DNA of 64,000 bases from Streptomyces guryensis (GCF_021261325.1 NZ_JAJSBI010000003.1:186001-250000); one strand, 5' to 3'. Shown: positions 16,178-25,117, counted from the first letter of the stretch. Notes: generated from the sequence alone by a model not told the origin. Numbers and translations are program-made.

Positions 16178-16849
16178 CTACCGTCCCTCCTGGCCGGCCC
16201 CGCCGAGGGCCACGAAGCGCTTCGCCTCCTCGATCGCGAACTCGAATCCGGCGTCCGGGTCGCGCAGCAGCCGTTCGGTGGCGAGCGCGTGCGTGCGGAC
16301 CCGCTGGGCAGGAGCCGTCGTCGCAGTACGCAGAACCGGCCGGACGACCTCGCCGAGCGCGACCAGCGCCTGGCTGAGACTCAGCTGCGTCTCCCGCTCA
16401 CCGCGCCCGAGCTGCGTCGCCAGCAGCGAGGCCAGTCCGGACTCCTGGCCCTCCGGCACGACCACGACCGCGGCCCGCCAGGCGCTCCGCGCCACCTCGT
16501 CGTCGGCGTCGGTCAGCAGTGCCCGGGTGATCGCCGGCCACGCCTGCCGGTCCCCGATCTTCGACAGCGTGTGCAGTGCCTGGCTCCGTGCCTGCGCCTG
16601 CTCCGAGCGGAGTTCGCGGAGCAGCCCGGGGAGCGTCACGGACACCGGGTGCCGGGTGAGTGCCCAGGTCAGCATCTCGCGGACGAAGAAGTCGGGCTCG
16701 ACCGCGCATCGCTCGACGAGCTTGTCGACGAAGCGCGGCTCCGGTGTCGTCCCGGCCGCCAGAGCCGCCCGCAGCCGCACCGACGAACGGCCGTCCTCCA
16801 GGTGGCCCTGGAGCGCTCGTATCGCATCCGTGTCCTGTCCCGTGGTCAT
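16178..16849 (-). CDS. HEAT-repeat protein
   Basis: The 223-aa soluble protein is built almost wholly of HEAT-like helical pairs (SSVRLRAALAAGT, FFVREMLTWALTRHP, AQARSQALHTLSKIGD, EVARSAWRAAVVVVP). ATG 16849 is chosen because GAGGAGG lies 9 nt before it; the longer frame from 16888 lacks a site. It is the first gene of a two-gene operon with the MerR-HEAT regulator, whose solenoid has similar repeats. This suggests the two solenoids arose by duplication or bind each other. No catalytic residues are seen. Confidence 0.82.
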   Translation of the reverse strand: MTTGQDTDAIRALQGHLEDGRSSVRLRAALAAGTTPEPRFVDKLVERCAVEPDFFVREMLTWALTRHPVSVTLPGLLRELRSEQAQARSQALHTLSKIGDRQAWPAITRALLTDADDEVARSAWRAAVVVVPEGQESGLASLLATQLGRGERETQLSLSQALVALGEVVRPVLRTATTAPAQRVRTHALATERLLRDPDAGFEFAIEEAKRFVALGGAGQEGR

Positions 16850-16974
16850 CGAGACCACCTCCTCGGCAAGCAGTGAAGGCCTTGTCACCGTGTCAAGGTC
16901 AAATGCTCACCGGGGCGGCTTCCCCTCCTCGTCGGCACCCCGCCGGCCGGCCGGGGAGCCGCGGCGATGCCCGC

Positions 16975-18093
16975 TCAGTGCGGCAGCGTCGCCGGGCTGC
17001 CGCCGTTCGCCTCGTAGCCCGCGACGGCCAGCGCCCGGTAGACCGCGAACTCCGCCGCCGGGTCGGCGGACAGCGTCCAGGGCAGGGCGCCGACATGGCC
17101 GTCGATGTGTATGAGCTGGTTCATGGCCTCCGCCCAGCGCTCCGAGCGGACCAGGAAGAAGACCAGCAGATGGCGTACGTGCGCGAGCATCGGGTCGTCG
17201 GGGCGGGCCGAGTGGACGGCGTGCAGCGCTCCGTGGATCGCCTTCGTGACGACCTCGCTCCGGTAGAAGCTGCTGACCAGGTTCACCTCGGGGAGGTGCT
17301 CGAAGACCGCGAACAGGGGCATGGCGGCGAGGAGGGAACCCTGGGGGGCGCGCGCTGCCGCCGCCTCCGCGAAGGAGTACGCCAGCTCACGGGAACCGTG
17401 CCACTTCTCGCACCAGTAGTGCAGGGCGGCCAGGTGGGCACCCATGTGGGCCGGGGCGCGGTCCAGGATCTTCAGCCAGAGCTGCTCGAACTCCGGCTGG
17501 GAGTACGCCAGCCCGCGGGCCACCGACAGCTCGACGATGTACGGGACCGGGTCTCCCGGCGCCAGCAGTGCCGCGTCCCCGCAGGCCGCCCTCGCCTCCT
17601 CCATGATGATCCGGAACTCGTCCGTGCCCCGCGTCGACGTCCGCCACGCCTGCTGCACCAGGAACTCGGCGTGCACCGCCGCGCCGCCCGCGTCCTTGGG
17701 CTGCTCGGCCCGCCACACCCTGAGCCACTGACCGCCAGGCGTCTCGCTGACCCCGCCGGGCCGCTGCTGCAGCTCCAGCGACGCGGCGCCCGCGAAGGCC
17801 TGCACGCGCTGCCAGCGCAGCTCGCCCTCCGACTCCGTGCCCGCCAGCAGCTGCGAGGCCGCGCGGTGCTCCTGGGTGCGCTGCACCAGGTCCAGGACGT
17901 CCAGCAGGTCCTGGTCGGGGCCGGGCATGCGGACGTCCAGCTCCTCCTCCCGCACGAACCCGTAGTTCGCGGGGTCGGCGGCGTCCGGGTGGCCGGCCGG
18001 GACCTGCTCGATCATGCCCCGCCTGCGCCGCATGACGGGGAGCAGCACGAAGCCCAGCATGACGGCCGCGATCAGGACCCAGAGAAATTCCAT
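16975..18093 (-). CDS. Conserved membrane-anchored protein of unknown function
   Basis: The 372-aa protein has a single N-terminal membrane helix (MEFLWVLIAAVMLGFVLLPV) followed by RRRR, so most of it lies in the cytoplasm. The rest is rich in helices with TPR-like spacing (EFEQLWLKILDRAPAHMGAHLAALHYWCEKW, AAMPLFAVFEHLPEV). I recall it only as a conserved Streptomyces protein next to the cystathionine gamma-synthase gene, from which it diverges. No enzyme motif is visible. Confidence 0.75.
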   Translation of the reverse strand: MEFLWVLIAAVMLGFVLLPVMRRRRGMIEQVPAGHPDAADPANYGFVREEELDVRMPGPDQDLLDVLDLVQRTQEHRAASQLLAGTESEGELRWQRVQAFAGAASLELQQRPGGVSETPGGQWLRVWRAEQPKDAGGAAVHAEFLVQQAWRTSTRGTDEFRIIMEEARAACGDAALLAPGDPVPYIVELSVARGLAYSQPEFEQLWLKILDRAPAHMGAHLAALHYWCEKWHGSRELAYSFAEAAAARAPQGSLLAAMPLFAVFEHLPEVNLVSSFYRSEVVTKAIHGALHAVHSARPDDPMLAHVRHLLVFFLVRSERWAEAMNQLIHIDGHVGALPWTLSADPAAEFAVYRALAVAGYEANGGSPATLPH

Positions 18094-18255
18094 GGCTCAA
18101 GCGTTCCAGACGCCGCCGACAATTGGCGAACCCGGTCGGCGGCCTGTGGAAAACTCCTTGAGCCCGGACCCGGAACCGAGGGAAAACCCGGCAGTACGGC
18201 CTCCCGCGCCTCGCCGTCCGGCGCCCGCGCCGCGAGCGCACTACCCTCGGTGCCC

Positions 18256-19410
18256 ATGAGCGACAGGCACATCAGTCAGCACTTCGAGACCCTCGCGATC
18301 CACGCGGGCAACACCGCCGATCCCCTCACCGGCGCGGTCGTCCCGCCGATCTACCAGGTCTCGACCTACAAGCAGGACGGCGTCGGCGGACTGCGCGGCG
18401 GCTACGAGTACAGCCGCAGCGCCAACCCCACCAGGACCGCCCTTGAAGAGAACCTCGCAGCCCTTGAGGGCGGCCGTCGCGGCCTCGCGTTCGCGTCCGG
18501 ACTGGCGGCCGAGGACTGCCTGTTGCGTACGCTGCTCAGCCCCGGCGACCACGTGGTCATCCCCAATGACGCGTACGGCGGCACGTTCCGTCTGTTCGCG
18601 AAGGTCGTCGCCCGGTGGGGGGTGGAGTGGTCGGTCGCCGACACCAGCGATCCGTCCTCCGTACGGGCCGCCCTCACCCCGAAGACCAAGGCCGTGTGGG
18701 TGGAGACCCCCTCCAACCCGCTGCTCGGCATCACCGACATCGCCGCGGTCGCCCAGATCGCCCGGGACGCGGGCGTGAAGCTCGTCGTCGACAACACCTT
18801 CGCCACGCCCTATCTGCAGCAGCCGCTGGCGCTCGGCGCGGACGTCGTCGTGCACTCGCTGACCAAGTACATGGGCGGCCACTCCGACGTCGTGGGCGGT
18901 GCGCTGGTCGTCGCCGACGAGGCGCTCGGCGAGGAACTGGCGTACCACCAGAACGCGATGGGCGCGGTCGCCGGGCCCTTCGACTCCTGGCTGGTGCTGC
19001 GCGGCGCGAAGACCTTGTCCGTGCGCATGGACCGGCACAGCGAGAACGCCACGAAGGTCGCGGACATGCTCACCCGGCACGCACGCGTGACGAGCGTCCT
19101 GTACCCGGGCCTGCCCGAGCACCCCGGGCACGAGGTCGCCGCGAAGCAGATGCGCTCCTTCGGCGGCATGATCTCCTTCCGGGTCGAGGGCGGCGAGCAG
19201 GCGGCCGTCGAGGTCTGCAACCGCGCCAAGGTGTTCACACTCGGCGAGTCCCTGGGCGGCGTCGAGTCCCTGATCGAGCACCCCGGGCGCATGACCCATG
19301 CGTCCGTGGCCGGCTCCGCCCTCGAGGTGCCCGCCGATCTCGTACGCCTCTCCGTGGGCATCGAGAACGTCGACGACCTCCTGGAGGACCTGCAGCAGGC
19401 GCTCGGCTAG
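18256..19410 (+). CDS. Cystathionine gamma-synthase/lyase family PLP enzyme
   Basis: The 384-aa Cys/Met-metabolism PLP enzyme shows the family blocks AIHAGNTADPLTGAVVPPIYQ, YEYSRSANPTR, FASGLAAE, ETPSNPLL and VVDNTFATPYLQQPL. The PLP-binding lysine is Lys204 in HSLTKYMGGHSD. SLGGVESLIEHPGRMTHAS is typical of MetB/MetC. It should join cysteine to an activated homoserine or split cystathionine, linking methionine and cysteine supply; sequence alone does not separate synthase from lyase. ATG 18256 starts at the expected MSDRHISQHFETLAIHAG. Confidence 0.92.
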   Translation: MSDRHISQHFETLAIHAGNTADPLTGAVVPPIYQVSTYKQDGVGGLRGGYEYSRSANPTRTALEENLAALEGGRRGLAFASGLAAEDCLLRTLLSPGDHVVIPNDAYGGTFRLFAKVVARWGVEWSVADTSDPSSVRAALTPKTKAVWVETPSNPLLGITDIAAVAQIARDAGVKLVVDNTFATPYLQQPLALGADVVVHSLTKYMGGHSDVVGGALVVADEALGEELAYHQNAMGAVAGPFDSWLVLRGAKTLSVRMDRHSENATKVADMLTRHARVTSVLYPGLPEHPGHEVAAKQMRSFGGMISFRVEGGEQAAVEVCNRAKVFTLGESLGGVESLIEHPGRMTHASVAGSALEVPADLVRLSVGIENVDDLLEDLQQALG

Positions 19411-19423
19411 CCGAAAGGCCCGC

Positions 19424-19672
19424 TCACCAGCCCGTGTACGGGGGAGTCGTCTGCGAGGGCGGCTCCACCCACGGGCGGGCCGTCAGGGCCCACACCAGGA
19501 ACGCCAGGCTCGCGGCGCACAGCAGCAGCCACATCAGGCGGCGGGCGAGCGTCCTGTGGCGCAGGCTGCGGGCACCGCGGCGGATGACCTCCCCGTACAG
19601 GTCCGGCGGCACCGGCGGCGGCACCTGCTCCAGGAGCCGTCGTGCGGCGGCCTCGCGCTGGGCCCGGTTCAT
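19424..19672 (-). CDS. Small single-pass membrane protein paired with a sigma factor
   Basis: The 82-aa product has a cytoplasmic, basic N-terminal half (MNRAQREAAARRLLEQVPPP) and one membrane helix (about 45-63, RRLMWLLLCAASLAFLVWAL), then a short Pro-rich outside tail. It starts 25 bp after the stop of the sigma-factor-like gene and ends convergent to cystathionine gamma-synthase. Its position suggests an anti-sigma-like or membrane-tether role, but it lacks a recognisable zinc-binding anti-sigma domain. Confidence 0.65.
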   Translation of the reverse strand: MNRAQREAAARRLLEQVPPPVPPDLYGEVIRRGARSLRHRTLARRLMWLLLCAASLAFLVWALTARPWVEPPSQTTPPYTGW

Positions 19673-19697
19673 GCGCGGCCCCCTCCGCCCGGGCGCC

Positions 19698-20201
19698 TCA
19701 TGACGGCGCCACCTTCGCCCCGCCGACCGCCGGCGCCGGGTTCCGCGGCGGATGCAGCAGCGTCGCCGTGGCCCGCTCGCAGATCGTCCGGACGCGTTCC
19801 GCCGGCAGGCCGAGCAGCGCCGCCGTCTGCTCCTCGGCGACGCCCTCGTACAACCTGAGGACCAGGATCAGGCGCTCCTGCGGTGCCAGCCGGGCCAGCG
19901 GACTGCCGGGATGCGGGCGGGCCCGGCCGAAACCGCCGTACTGGTGCCATGCCCCGCGCGCGAAGCGGGTCGCCAGGTACTGACGGGTGCGGTCGTACGG
20001 GTCCTCCCCGCGCAGCCGGTCCCAGTACGCGTACGTGTGCGCGAGGGCCAGCGTCAGCAGGCGCCGCGCGCGCGGGTTGTCGTCCGGGGCCTCCGCCGTG
20101 AGCAGCGTGGCGGCAAGCAGCAGCCGCCCTGCCGCGCCCGCGACGAACGCTTCGAACTCCCGGGCGCGGCGGGCGCCTTGGAACGTCTGCCGCTGTCTCA
20201 C
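19698..20201 (-). CDS. Divergent SigE-family (ECF-like) sigma factor
   Basis: The 167-aa protein has a C-terminal region 4 helix-turn-helix (LAPQERLILVLRLYEGVAEEQTAALLG, about 115-160). The N-terminal part matches SigE-family region 2 only loosely (FEAFVAGAAGRLLLAATLLT, LALAHTYAYWDRLRG). The acidic AEDLVQ helix of region 2 is replaced by a basic, Leu-rich segment, so core-polymerase binding may be altered. I chose GTG 20201 because GGGAGG precedes it; the longer frame from 20318 has no match. It is followed by a small membrane protein, the usual setting for a regulated sigma factor. It could instead be a sigma-derived transcription regulator. Confidence 0.7.
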   Translation of the reverse strand: MRQRQTFQGARRAREFEAFVAGAAGRLLLAATLLTAEAPDDNPRARRLLTLALAHTYAYWDRLRGEDPYDRTRQYLATRFARGAWHQYGGFGRARPHPGSPLARLAPQERLILVLRLYEGVAEEQTAALLGLPAERVRTICERATATLLHPPRNPAPAVGGAKVAPS

Positions 20202-20373
20202 CGCGCCTCCCGCCCTGACGCGCCCCTGACGGAACGGGACCCGGCCGCGTACGCGATGCGGAACCGCGTACGACGGGGACCCGGTCTCATCTGAGGCCAG
20301 GGGTGGCCTTTCGGTCAAGAGCTGCGCGGCACGCGCGCGTACCGAGTCCGGCGAGCAGGTGTGCGGACGGCGG

Positions 20374-20898
20374 CTACGAGGCCGACGAAGCCTCCGGCCC
20401 CGGCATCCCCGGGGCCGTCATCCGGGAGGAGAGCGCGGTGTTGAAGCGCGTGAGGAGCGTGCAGAACGCCTTGCGCTCCTCCGGCGCCCAGTCCTCCGTC
20501 AACTCGGCCATCAACTGACGCCGCGAGGAGCGCACTTCCTCCAGCCGGGACTGCCCGCGCGGGGACAGCTGAAGCACCACCGCGCGGCCGTCCTCGGGGT
20601 GCGAGGTGCGCTTGACGAGCCCGGTGTCCACCAGCGGGGCCACCTGCCGGGTGACCGTCGACGAGTCGATGCCCATGCTCGCCGCGAGCGCCTTGACGCC
20701 CATCGGGCCTTCCTTGTCGAGGCGGTTGAGCAGCAGGTACGCGGCGCGGTCCATGGAGTTGCGCACCTGCCCGACGCCGCCGAGCCGGGTCTGTTCGGCA
20801 CGGCGGGCGAAGACCGCCACCTCGTGCTGCAGCGTGTCGAGGAGACCGGTGTCACCGACGGTCGTCATGTCCATCGACATTTCAGGTGTTGTGGGCAT
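20374..20898 (-). CDS. MarR-family transcriptional regulator
   Basis: The 174-aa regulator has the MarR winged helix: RAAYLLLNRLDKEGPMGVKALAASMGIDSSTVTRQVAPLVD (recognition helix SSTVTRQVAPL), then the wing RTSHPEDGRAVVLQLSPRG. Helices at both ends make the dimer. It diverges from the threonine dehydratase gene across about 145 bp and may control it, but no clear palindrome was found in that spacer. Start 20898 is the first ATG; ATGs at 20877 and 20871 are alternatives. Confidence 0.88.
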   Translation of the reverse strand: MPTTPEMSMDMTTVGDTGLLDTLQHEVAVFARRAEQTRLGGVGQVRNSMDRAAYLLLNRLDKEGPMGVKALAASMGIDSSTVTRQVAPLVDTGLVKRTSHPEDGRAVVLQLSPRGQSRLEEVRSSRRQLMAELTEDWAPEERKAFCTLLTRFNTALSSRMTAPGMPGPEASSAS

Positions 20899-21043
20899 GG
20901 CCGGAGGCTCGCTTCATGAAGGTGGTCTGTGAATGGGGGACAGAGTACGCGGCCGGGGGGCAAGCCGTACCGGCGCTGCGCAAACCAGTCTCGGACGTTG
21001 GTCACACCGGCCGCGGGCCCCTGTGAACTGCGATGCTTGAGTC

Positions 21044-22273
21044 ATGAGCTACAGCACGGCTGACTCCTTTCGGCCCGTGACCCTCGACGACGTGCGGGGC
21101 GCCCAGAAGATGCTCTCGGGCGTGGCGCGGGTGACGGCGATGGAGGGCAGCAGGCACCTGTCCCAGCTGGTGGGCGCGCCGGTGCACTTCAAATGCGAGA
21201 ACCTCCAGCGGACGGGCTCCTTCAAGCTGCGCGGCGCCTACGTCCGTATCGCCGGACTGCTGCCCGAGGAGAGGGCCGCCGGGGTGGTGGCGGCGAGCGC
21301 CGGCAACCACGCGCAGGGCGTCGCCCTGGCGTCCTCGCTGCTCGGCGTGCGGGCGACGGTGTTCATGCCGCAGGGCGCCCCGCTGCCGAAGATCAGCGCC
21401 ACCCGCGAGTACGGCGCCGAGGTACGCCTGCACGGACAGGTCGTCGACGAGACGCTGGCCGCCGCGCAGGCGTACGCGGCCGAGACCGGCGCGGTGTTCA
21501 TCCACCCCTTCGACCACTCCGACATCATCGCGGGCCAGGGCACGGTCGGGCTGGAGATCCTGGAGCAGTGCCCGGAGGTGCGCACCGTCGTCGTCGGCAT
21601 CGGCGGAGGAGGCCTCGCGGCCGGTATCGCGATCGCGGTGAAGGCGCTGCGCCCTGACGTGCGGATCGTGGGCGTGCAGGCGGAGGGCGCGGCGGCGTAT
21701 CCGCCCTCGCTCGCGGCCGGGCGCCCGGTGTCAGTCGAGAACCCGGCGACCATGGCCGACGGCATCAAGGTCGGGCGGCCCGGCGACGTGCCGTTCGGCA
21801 TCATCCGCGAATTGGTCGACGAGGTCCGCACGGTCTCCGAGGACGCGCTGTCCACCGCGCTGCTGCTGTGCCTGGAGCGGGCCAAGCTGGTCGTCGAACC
21901 GGCCGGTGCGAGTCCGGTGGCGGCGCTGCTGAGTGAGCCCGGAGCCTTCGAGGGCCCGGTGGTGGCGGTGCTGTCCGGCGGCAACGTCGACCCGCTGCTG
22001 ATGCAGCGCGTCCTGCGCCACGGCATGGCGGCGCAGGGCCGCTACCTGGCCGTACGCCTGCGGCTGACGGACCGGCCGGGGGCGCTCGCGACGCTTCTCG
22101 GGGTGTTGTCAGTGGTGGACGCTAACGTCCTCGATGTGAGTCACGTACGGACCGATCCACGGCTCGGGCTCACGGAGGCGGAGGTCGAGCTGCACCTGGA
22201 GACGAAGGGGCGGGAGCACTGCGCCGAGGTCGGCCGGGCGCTGCGCGAGGCGGGCTACACGGTCATCGACTGA
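21044..22273 (+). CDS. Threonine ammonia-lyase (catabolic type with ACT domain)
   Basis: This PLP enzyme turns L-threonine into 2-oxobutyrate and ammonia, feeding isoleucine synthesis or catabolism. The 409-aa protein has the PLP lysine Lys61 in GSFKLRGAY, the substrate loop ASAGNHAQG, the phosphate cup GIGGGGLAAG and VLSGGNVDP. An ACT domain follows (about 330-409, LRLTDRPGALATLLGVLS). Length and a single ACT domain fit the TdcB/IlvA2-like group rather than the 500-aa two-ACT biosynthetic IlvA. ATG 21044 begins the expected N-terminus. Confidence 0.92.
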   Translation: MSYSTADSFRPVTLDDVRGAQKMLSGVARVTAMEGSRHLSQLVGAPVHFKCENLQRTGSFKLRGAYVRIAGLLPEERAAGVVAASAGNHAQGVALASSLLGVRATVFMPQGAPLPKISATREYGAEVRLHGQVVDETLAAAQAYAAETGAVFIHPFDHSDIIAGQGTVGLEILEQCPEVRTVVVGIGGGGLAAGIAIAVKALRPDVRIVGVQAEGAAAYPPSLAAGRPVSVENPATMADGIKVGRPGDVPFGIIRELVDEVRTVSEDALSTALLLCLERAKLVVEPAGASPVAALLSEPGAFEGPVVAVLSGGNVDPLLMQRVLRHGMAAQGRYLAVRLRLTDRPGALATLLGVLSVVDANVLDVSHVRTDPRLGLTEAEVELHLETKGREHCAEVGRALREAGYTVID

Positions 22274-22350
22274 GCCGCCGGGCGACCCGGTTTCAGCGAG
22301 AACCCCAGCTCAGGGCTCTGTGTCACTCGAACCGACAAATGCGTTGAGAG

Positions 22351-22366
22351 ACGCGATACATCGCGT
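22351..22366. promoter_or_regulatory. Perfect palindromic operator upstream of the DrrAB-type exporter
   Basis: ACGCGATACATCGCGT has 7-bp perfect arms around AC and sits in the promoter region, 98 nt before ATG 22464. It looks like a TetR- or PadR-family operator. No such regulator gene adjoins it; the nearest candidate in the window is the TetR gene at 39.8 kb, which has its own site. Confidence 0.6.
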
Positions 22367-22463
22367 TATGGTGAGTGTCGTGGCCGTCTGCCGCGTCACC
22401 GCCAGGCGGAGCAAGTGCGCAAACCAAGGCTTCCGAAGAATCCCCGACGACGTGGAGACTCAC

Positions 22464-23480
22464 ATGCCAGGCGCCATCTATGCCGAAGGCCTGGTCAAGA
22501 CCTTCGGCGACGTAAGGGCTCTGGACGGCGTCGACCTCGATGTCCCCGAGGGCACCGTGCTGGGCCTGCTCGGGCCGAACGGCGCGGGCAAGACGACGGC
22601 GGTCCGCTGCCTGACCACTCTGCTGCGCCCCGACAGCGGCAGGGCGGTCGTGGCCGGCCTCGACGTCCTCAAGCAGCCCAACGAGGTGCGGCGCTCCATC
22701 GGCCTGTCCGGCCAGTTCGCCGCGGTCGACGAATACCTGACCGGACGAGAGAACCTCCAGATGGTCGGGCAGCTCTACCAGATGAAGGCCAAGGCTGCGA
22801 AGGCCCGGGCCGGGGAGCTGCTGGACCAGTTCGACCTCGCGGACGCCGCCGACCGACCCGCGAAGACCTACTCCGGAGGCATGCGCCGCCGGCTCGACCT
22901 CGCGGCGGCCCTGGTCGTCTCACCGCCCGTGATGTTCATGGACGAGCCGACGACCGGCCTCGACCCCCGCAACCGCCAGCTGCTGTGGGAGGTCATCAAA
23001 CAGCTCGTCTCCGGTGGCACGACCCTGCTGCTCACCACCCAGTACCTGGAGGAGGCCGACCACCTCGCGCACGACATCGTGGTCGTCGACCACGGCCATG
23101 TCATCGCCCGCGGCACCTCCGACCAGCTCAAGGCCCGCACCGGCGGCGAGCGCGTCGAGGTCGTGGTGCACGAGCGCGAGCACATCACGACCGCCGGCGA
23201 GGTCCTCACCGGCTACGGCAAGGGCGAGCTCACCGTCGAGGAGCACACCCGCAGGCTCACGGTGCCCGTCACCGGCGGCGCGAAGCTGCTCGCCGAGATC
23301 ATCCGGGAGCTGGACACCCGCGGCGTCGAGATCGACGACATCGGCCTGCGCCGCCCCACCCTCGACGACGTCTTCCTGTCCCTGACCGGACATGTGGCCG
23401 AGGAGAAGCCCGAGGAGAACGGCGAGACGGCGGGCGCGGCCGCCAAGGACCGCAAGCACAAGAAGGAGGCCACCAAGTGA
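22464..23480 (+). CDS. DrrA-type ABC transporter ATPase (drug/antibiotic efflux)
   Basis: The 338-aa ATPase has Walker A GPNGAGKTT (37-45), signature YSGGMRRRLDLA, Walker B VMFMDEPTTGLDPRNR and the switch His region TTQYLEEADHLAHD. The C-terminal extension (about 225-320, with GVEIDDIGLRRPTLDDVFLSLTG) is typical of the daunorubicin-resistance ATPase family. The last 25 residues are charged and probably disordered. It overlaps its permease by 4 nt (GTGA), so the two are translationally coupled. ATG 22464 is set by the family start. The exported compound is unknown. Confidence 0.93.
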   Translation: MPGAIYAEGLVKTFGDVRALDGVDLDVPEGTVLGLLGPNGAGKTTAVRCLTTLLRPDSGRAVVAGLDVLKQPNEVRRSIGLSGQFAAVDEYLTGRENLQMVGQLYQMKAKAAKARAGELLDQFDLADAADRPAKTYSGGMRRRLDLAAALVVSPPVMFMDEPTTGLDPRNRQLLWEVIKQLVSGGTTLLLTTQYLEEADHLAHDIVVVDHGHVIARGTSDQLKARTGGERVEVVVHEREHITTAGEVLTGYGKGELTVEEHTRRLTVPVTGGAKLLAEIIRELDTRGVEIDDIGLRRPTLDDVFLSLTGHVAEEKPEENGETAGAAAKDRKHKKEATK

Positions 23481-24334
23481 GCGCCGTTCCCGACGCCCTG
23501 CGGGTCGCGCCGACCACGAACCCCCTCAGTCAGTCCTTCCGGGACTCGATGGTCGTCGCGAAACGCAACCTGATCCGTATGTCCCGCATCCCCGAAATGA
23601 TCATCTATGGCCTCATCCAGCCGATCATGTTCGTGGTGCTCTTCACCTTCGTCTTCGGCGGTTCCATGCAGATCGGTGGCAGCACCAGCGCCGTCGACTA
23701 CAAGAACTTCCTGATGGCGGGCATCTTCGCGCAGACCGTCACCTTCGCCACCGCAAGCTCCGGTGCGGGTATCGCCGACGACATGCACAAGGGCCTCATC
23801 GACCGCTTCCGTTCCCTGCCCATGGCGCGCGGCGCGGTGCTGACCGGGCGCACGCTCGCGGACATGGTGCAGACGGCGCTGACTCTGGTCGTCCTGGCGC
23901 TGGTGGCCCTGCTGGTCGGCTGGCGTGTCGGGACGGACGGCGACACGAACGCCGCGAAGGTGCTCGCCGCCTTCGGCCTGCTGCTCCTGCTCGGCTATGC
24001 GTTCACCTGGATCGGCGCCCTGATCGGCATGTCCGTCCGTACCCCGGAGGCGGCCACGTCCAGCGGGCTCATCTGGCTGTTCCCGGTGACGTTCATCTCG
24101 AACGCGTTCGTGGACACCAGTCATATGACCCCGTGGCTGCGCCACATCGCCGAGTGGAACCCCTTCAGCGCCACGGTCCAGGCCTGCCGTGTGCTCTTCG
24201 GAAACCCGGGGCAGTCGCCGTCGGACGCCTGGCCCATGGTGCACCCGGTGTGGGCCTCACTGATCTACTCGGCCCTGATCATCGTCATATTCAGGACGCT
24301 GTCGGTACGGAAGTACCGCTCGGCGACCGCATGA
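23477..24334 (+). CDS. DrrB-type ABC-2 permease
   Basis: The 285-aa ABC-2 membrane protein has six predicted helices, starting with PEMIIYGLIQPIMFVVLFTFVFGG and ending with SALIIVIFRTLSVRKY. The conserved segment GIADDMHKGLIDRFRSLPMARGAVLTGR is the ABC-2 signature region. GTG 23477 overlaps the ATPase stop. With that ATPase it should form a homodimeric exporter of the daunorubicin/doxorubicin-resistance type. A 12-bp terminator follows. Confidence 0.92.
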   Translation: MSAVPDALRVAPTTNPLSQSFRDSMVVAKRNLIRMSRIPEMIIYGLIQPIMFVVLFTFVFGGSMQIGGSTSAVDYKNFLMAGIFAQTVTFATASSGAGIADDMHKGLIDRFRSLPMARGAVLTGRTLADMVQTALTLVVLALVALLVGWRVGTDGDTNAAKVLAAFGLLLLLGYAFTWIGALIGMSVRTPEAATSSGLIWLFPVTFISNAFVDTSHMTPWLRHIAEWNPFSATVQACRVLFGNPGQSPSDAWPMVHPVWASLIYSALIIVIFRTLSVRKYRSATA

Positions 24335-24350
24335 CCGACAGCATGACGAC

Positions 24351-24379
24351 GCCCCCGGCGTCACCAGGACGCCGGGGGC
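24351..24379. terminator. Terminator between the ABC operon and greA
   Basis: GCCCCCGGCGTC (24351-24362) pairs perfectly with GACGCCGGGGGC (24368-24379), a 5-nt loop, between convergent genes. Confidence 0.8.
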
Positions 24380-24424
24380 TCGCCAAGGACGTGCGGGCTG
24401 CCGGGCTCGGCTCGGCGGCCAGGG

Positions 24425-24925
24425 TCAGCCGTTGTAGGGCTCGGCCTTGAGGATCGTCACGGAGGCCTTCTTGCCGTTCGGCAGCTCGTACTCCGCGTCC
24501 TCGCCGACCTTGTGGCCGATCACGCCGGAACCCAGCGGGGACTGCGGCGAGTACGTCTCGATGTCGGAGCTCGCGTACTCGCGCGAGGCGAGCAGGAAGG
24601 TCATCGTGTCGTCCTCGTCGCCGTCGAAGGCGATCGTCACGACCATGCCGGGTGCCACGGCGCCGTCCGCCGACGCCGGGGCCTCGCCGACCTTGGCGTT
24701 CTCCAGGAGCTGGGTCAGCTGGCGCACACGGAGCTCCTGCTTGCCCTGCTCTTCCTTGGCCGCGTGGTACCCGCCGTTCTCACGCAGGTCGCCCTCCTCG
24801 CGCGCGGCCGCGATCTTGGCGGCGATCTCCGTGCGCGCAGGACCAGACAGGTAGTCCAGCTCGGCCCTGAGCTGGTTGTACGCCTCCTGGGTCAGCCAGG
24901 TGACGTTCTCGCTGGTCTGGGTCAC
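24425..24925 (-). CDS. greA: Transcription elongation factor GreA
   Basis: GreA rescues backtracked RNA polymerase by stimulating transcript cleavage. The 166-aa protein has the N-terminal coiled-coil (WLTQEAYNQLRAELDYLSGPARTEIAAKIAAAREEGDLRENGGYHAAKEEQ region, residues about 9-80) with the acidic tip Glu-Glu-Gly-Asp. The C-terminal FKBP-like domain has VTIAFDGDEDDTMTFLLASREYA and SPLGSGVIGHKVGE. GTG 24925 is chosen because GAGGAG precedes it; the upstream frame extension is unmatched. Confidence 0.95.
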   Translation of the reverse strand: MTQTSENVTWLTQEAYNQLRAELDYLSGPARTEIAAKIAAAREEGDLRENGGYHAAKEEQGKQELRVRQLTQLLENAKVGEAPASADGAVAPGMVVTIAFDGDEDDTMTFLLASREYASSDIETYSPQSPLGSGVIGHKVGEDAEYELPNGKKASVTILKAEPYNG

Positions 24926-25117
24926 AGGTGCTCCTCGTAGGTACTGGGAATACAAAGCATCGCCCTACCCAGAAGAATGTTCCTTCACGGATGGGCGAAA
25001 CCACGAGCCTAACAATTCAGCGGCTGAAGGGGGAGGACATAAGCCATCAGAATTACGTCAATGCAGGTCACGGCGGGTGTATTCCGGCCGAGACGGGACG
25101 GCGCCGACGTGGGTCAG

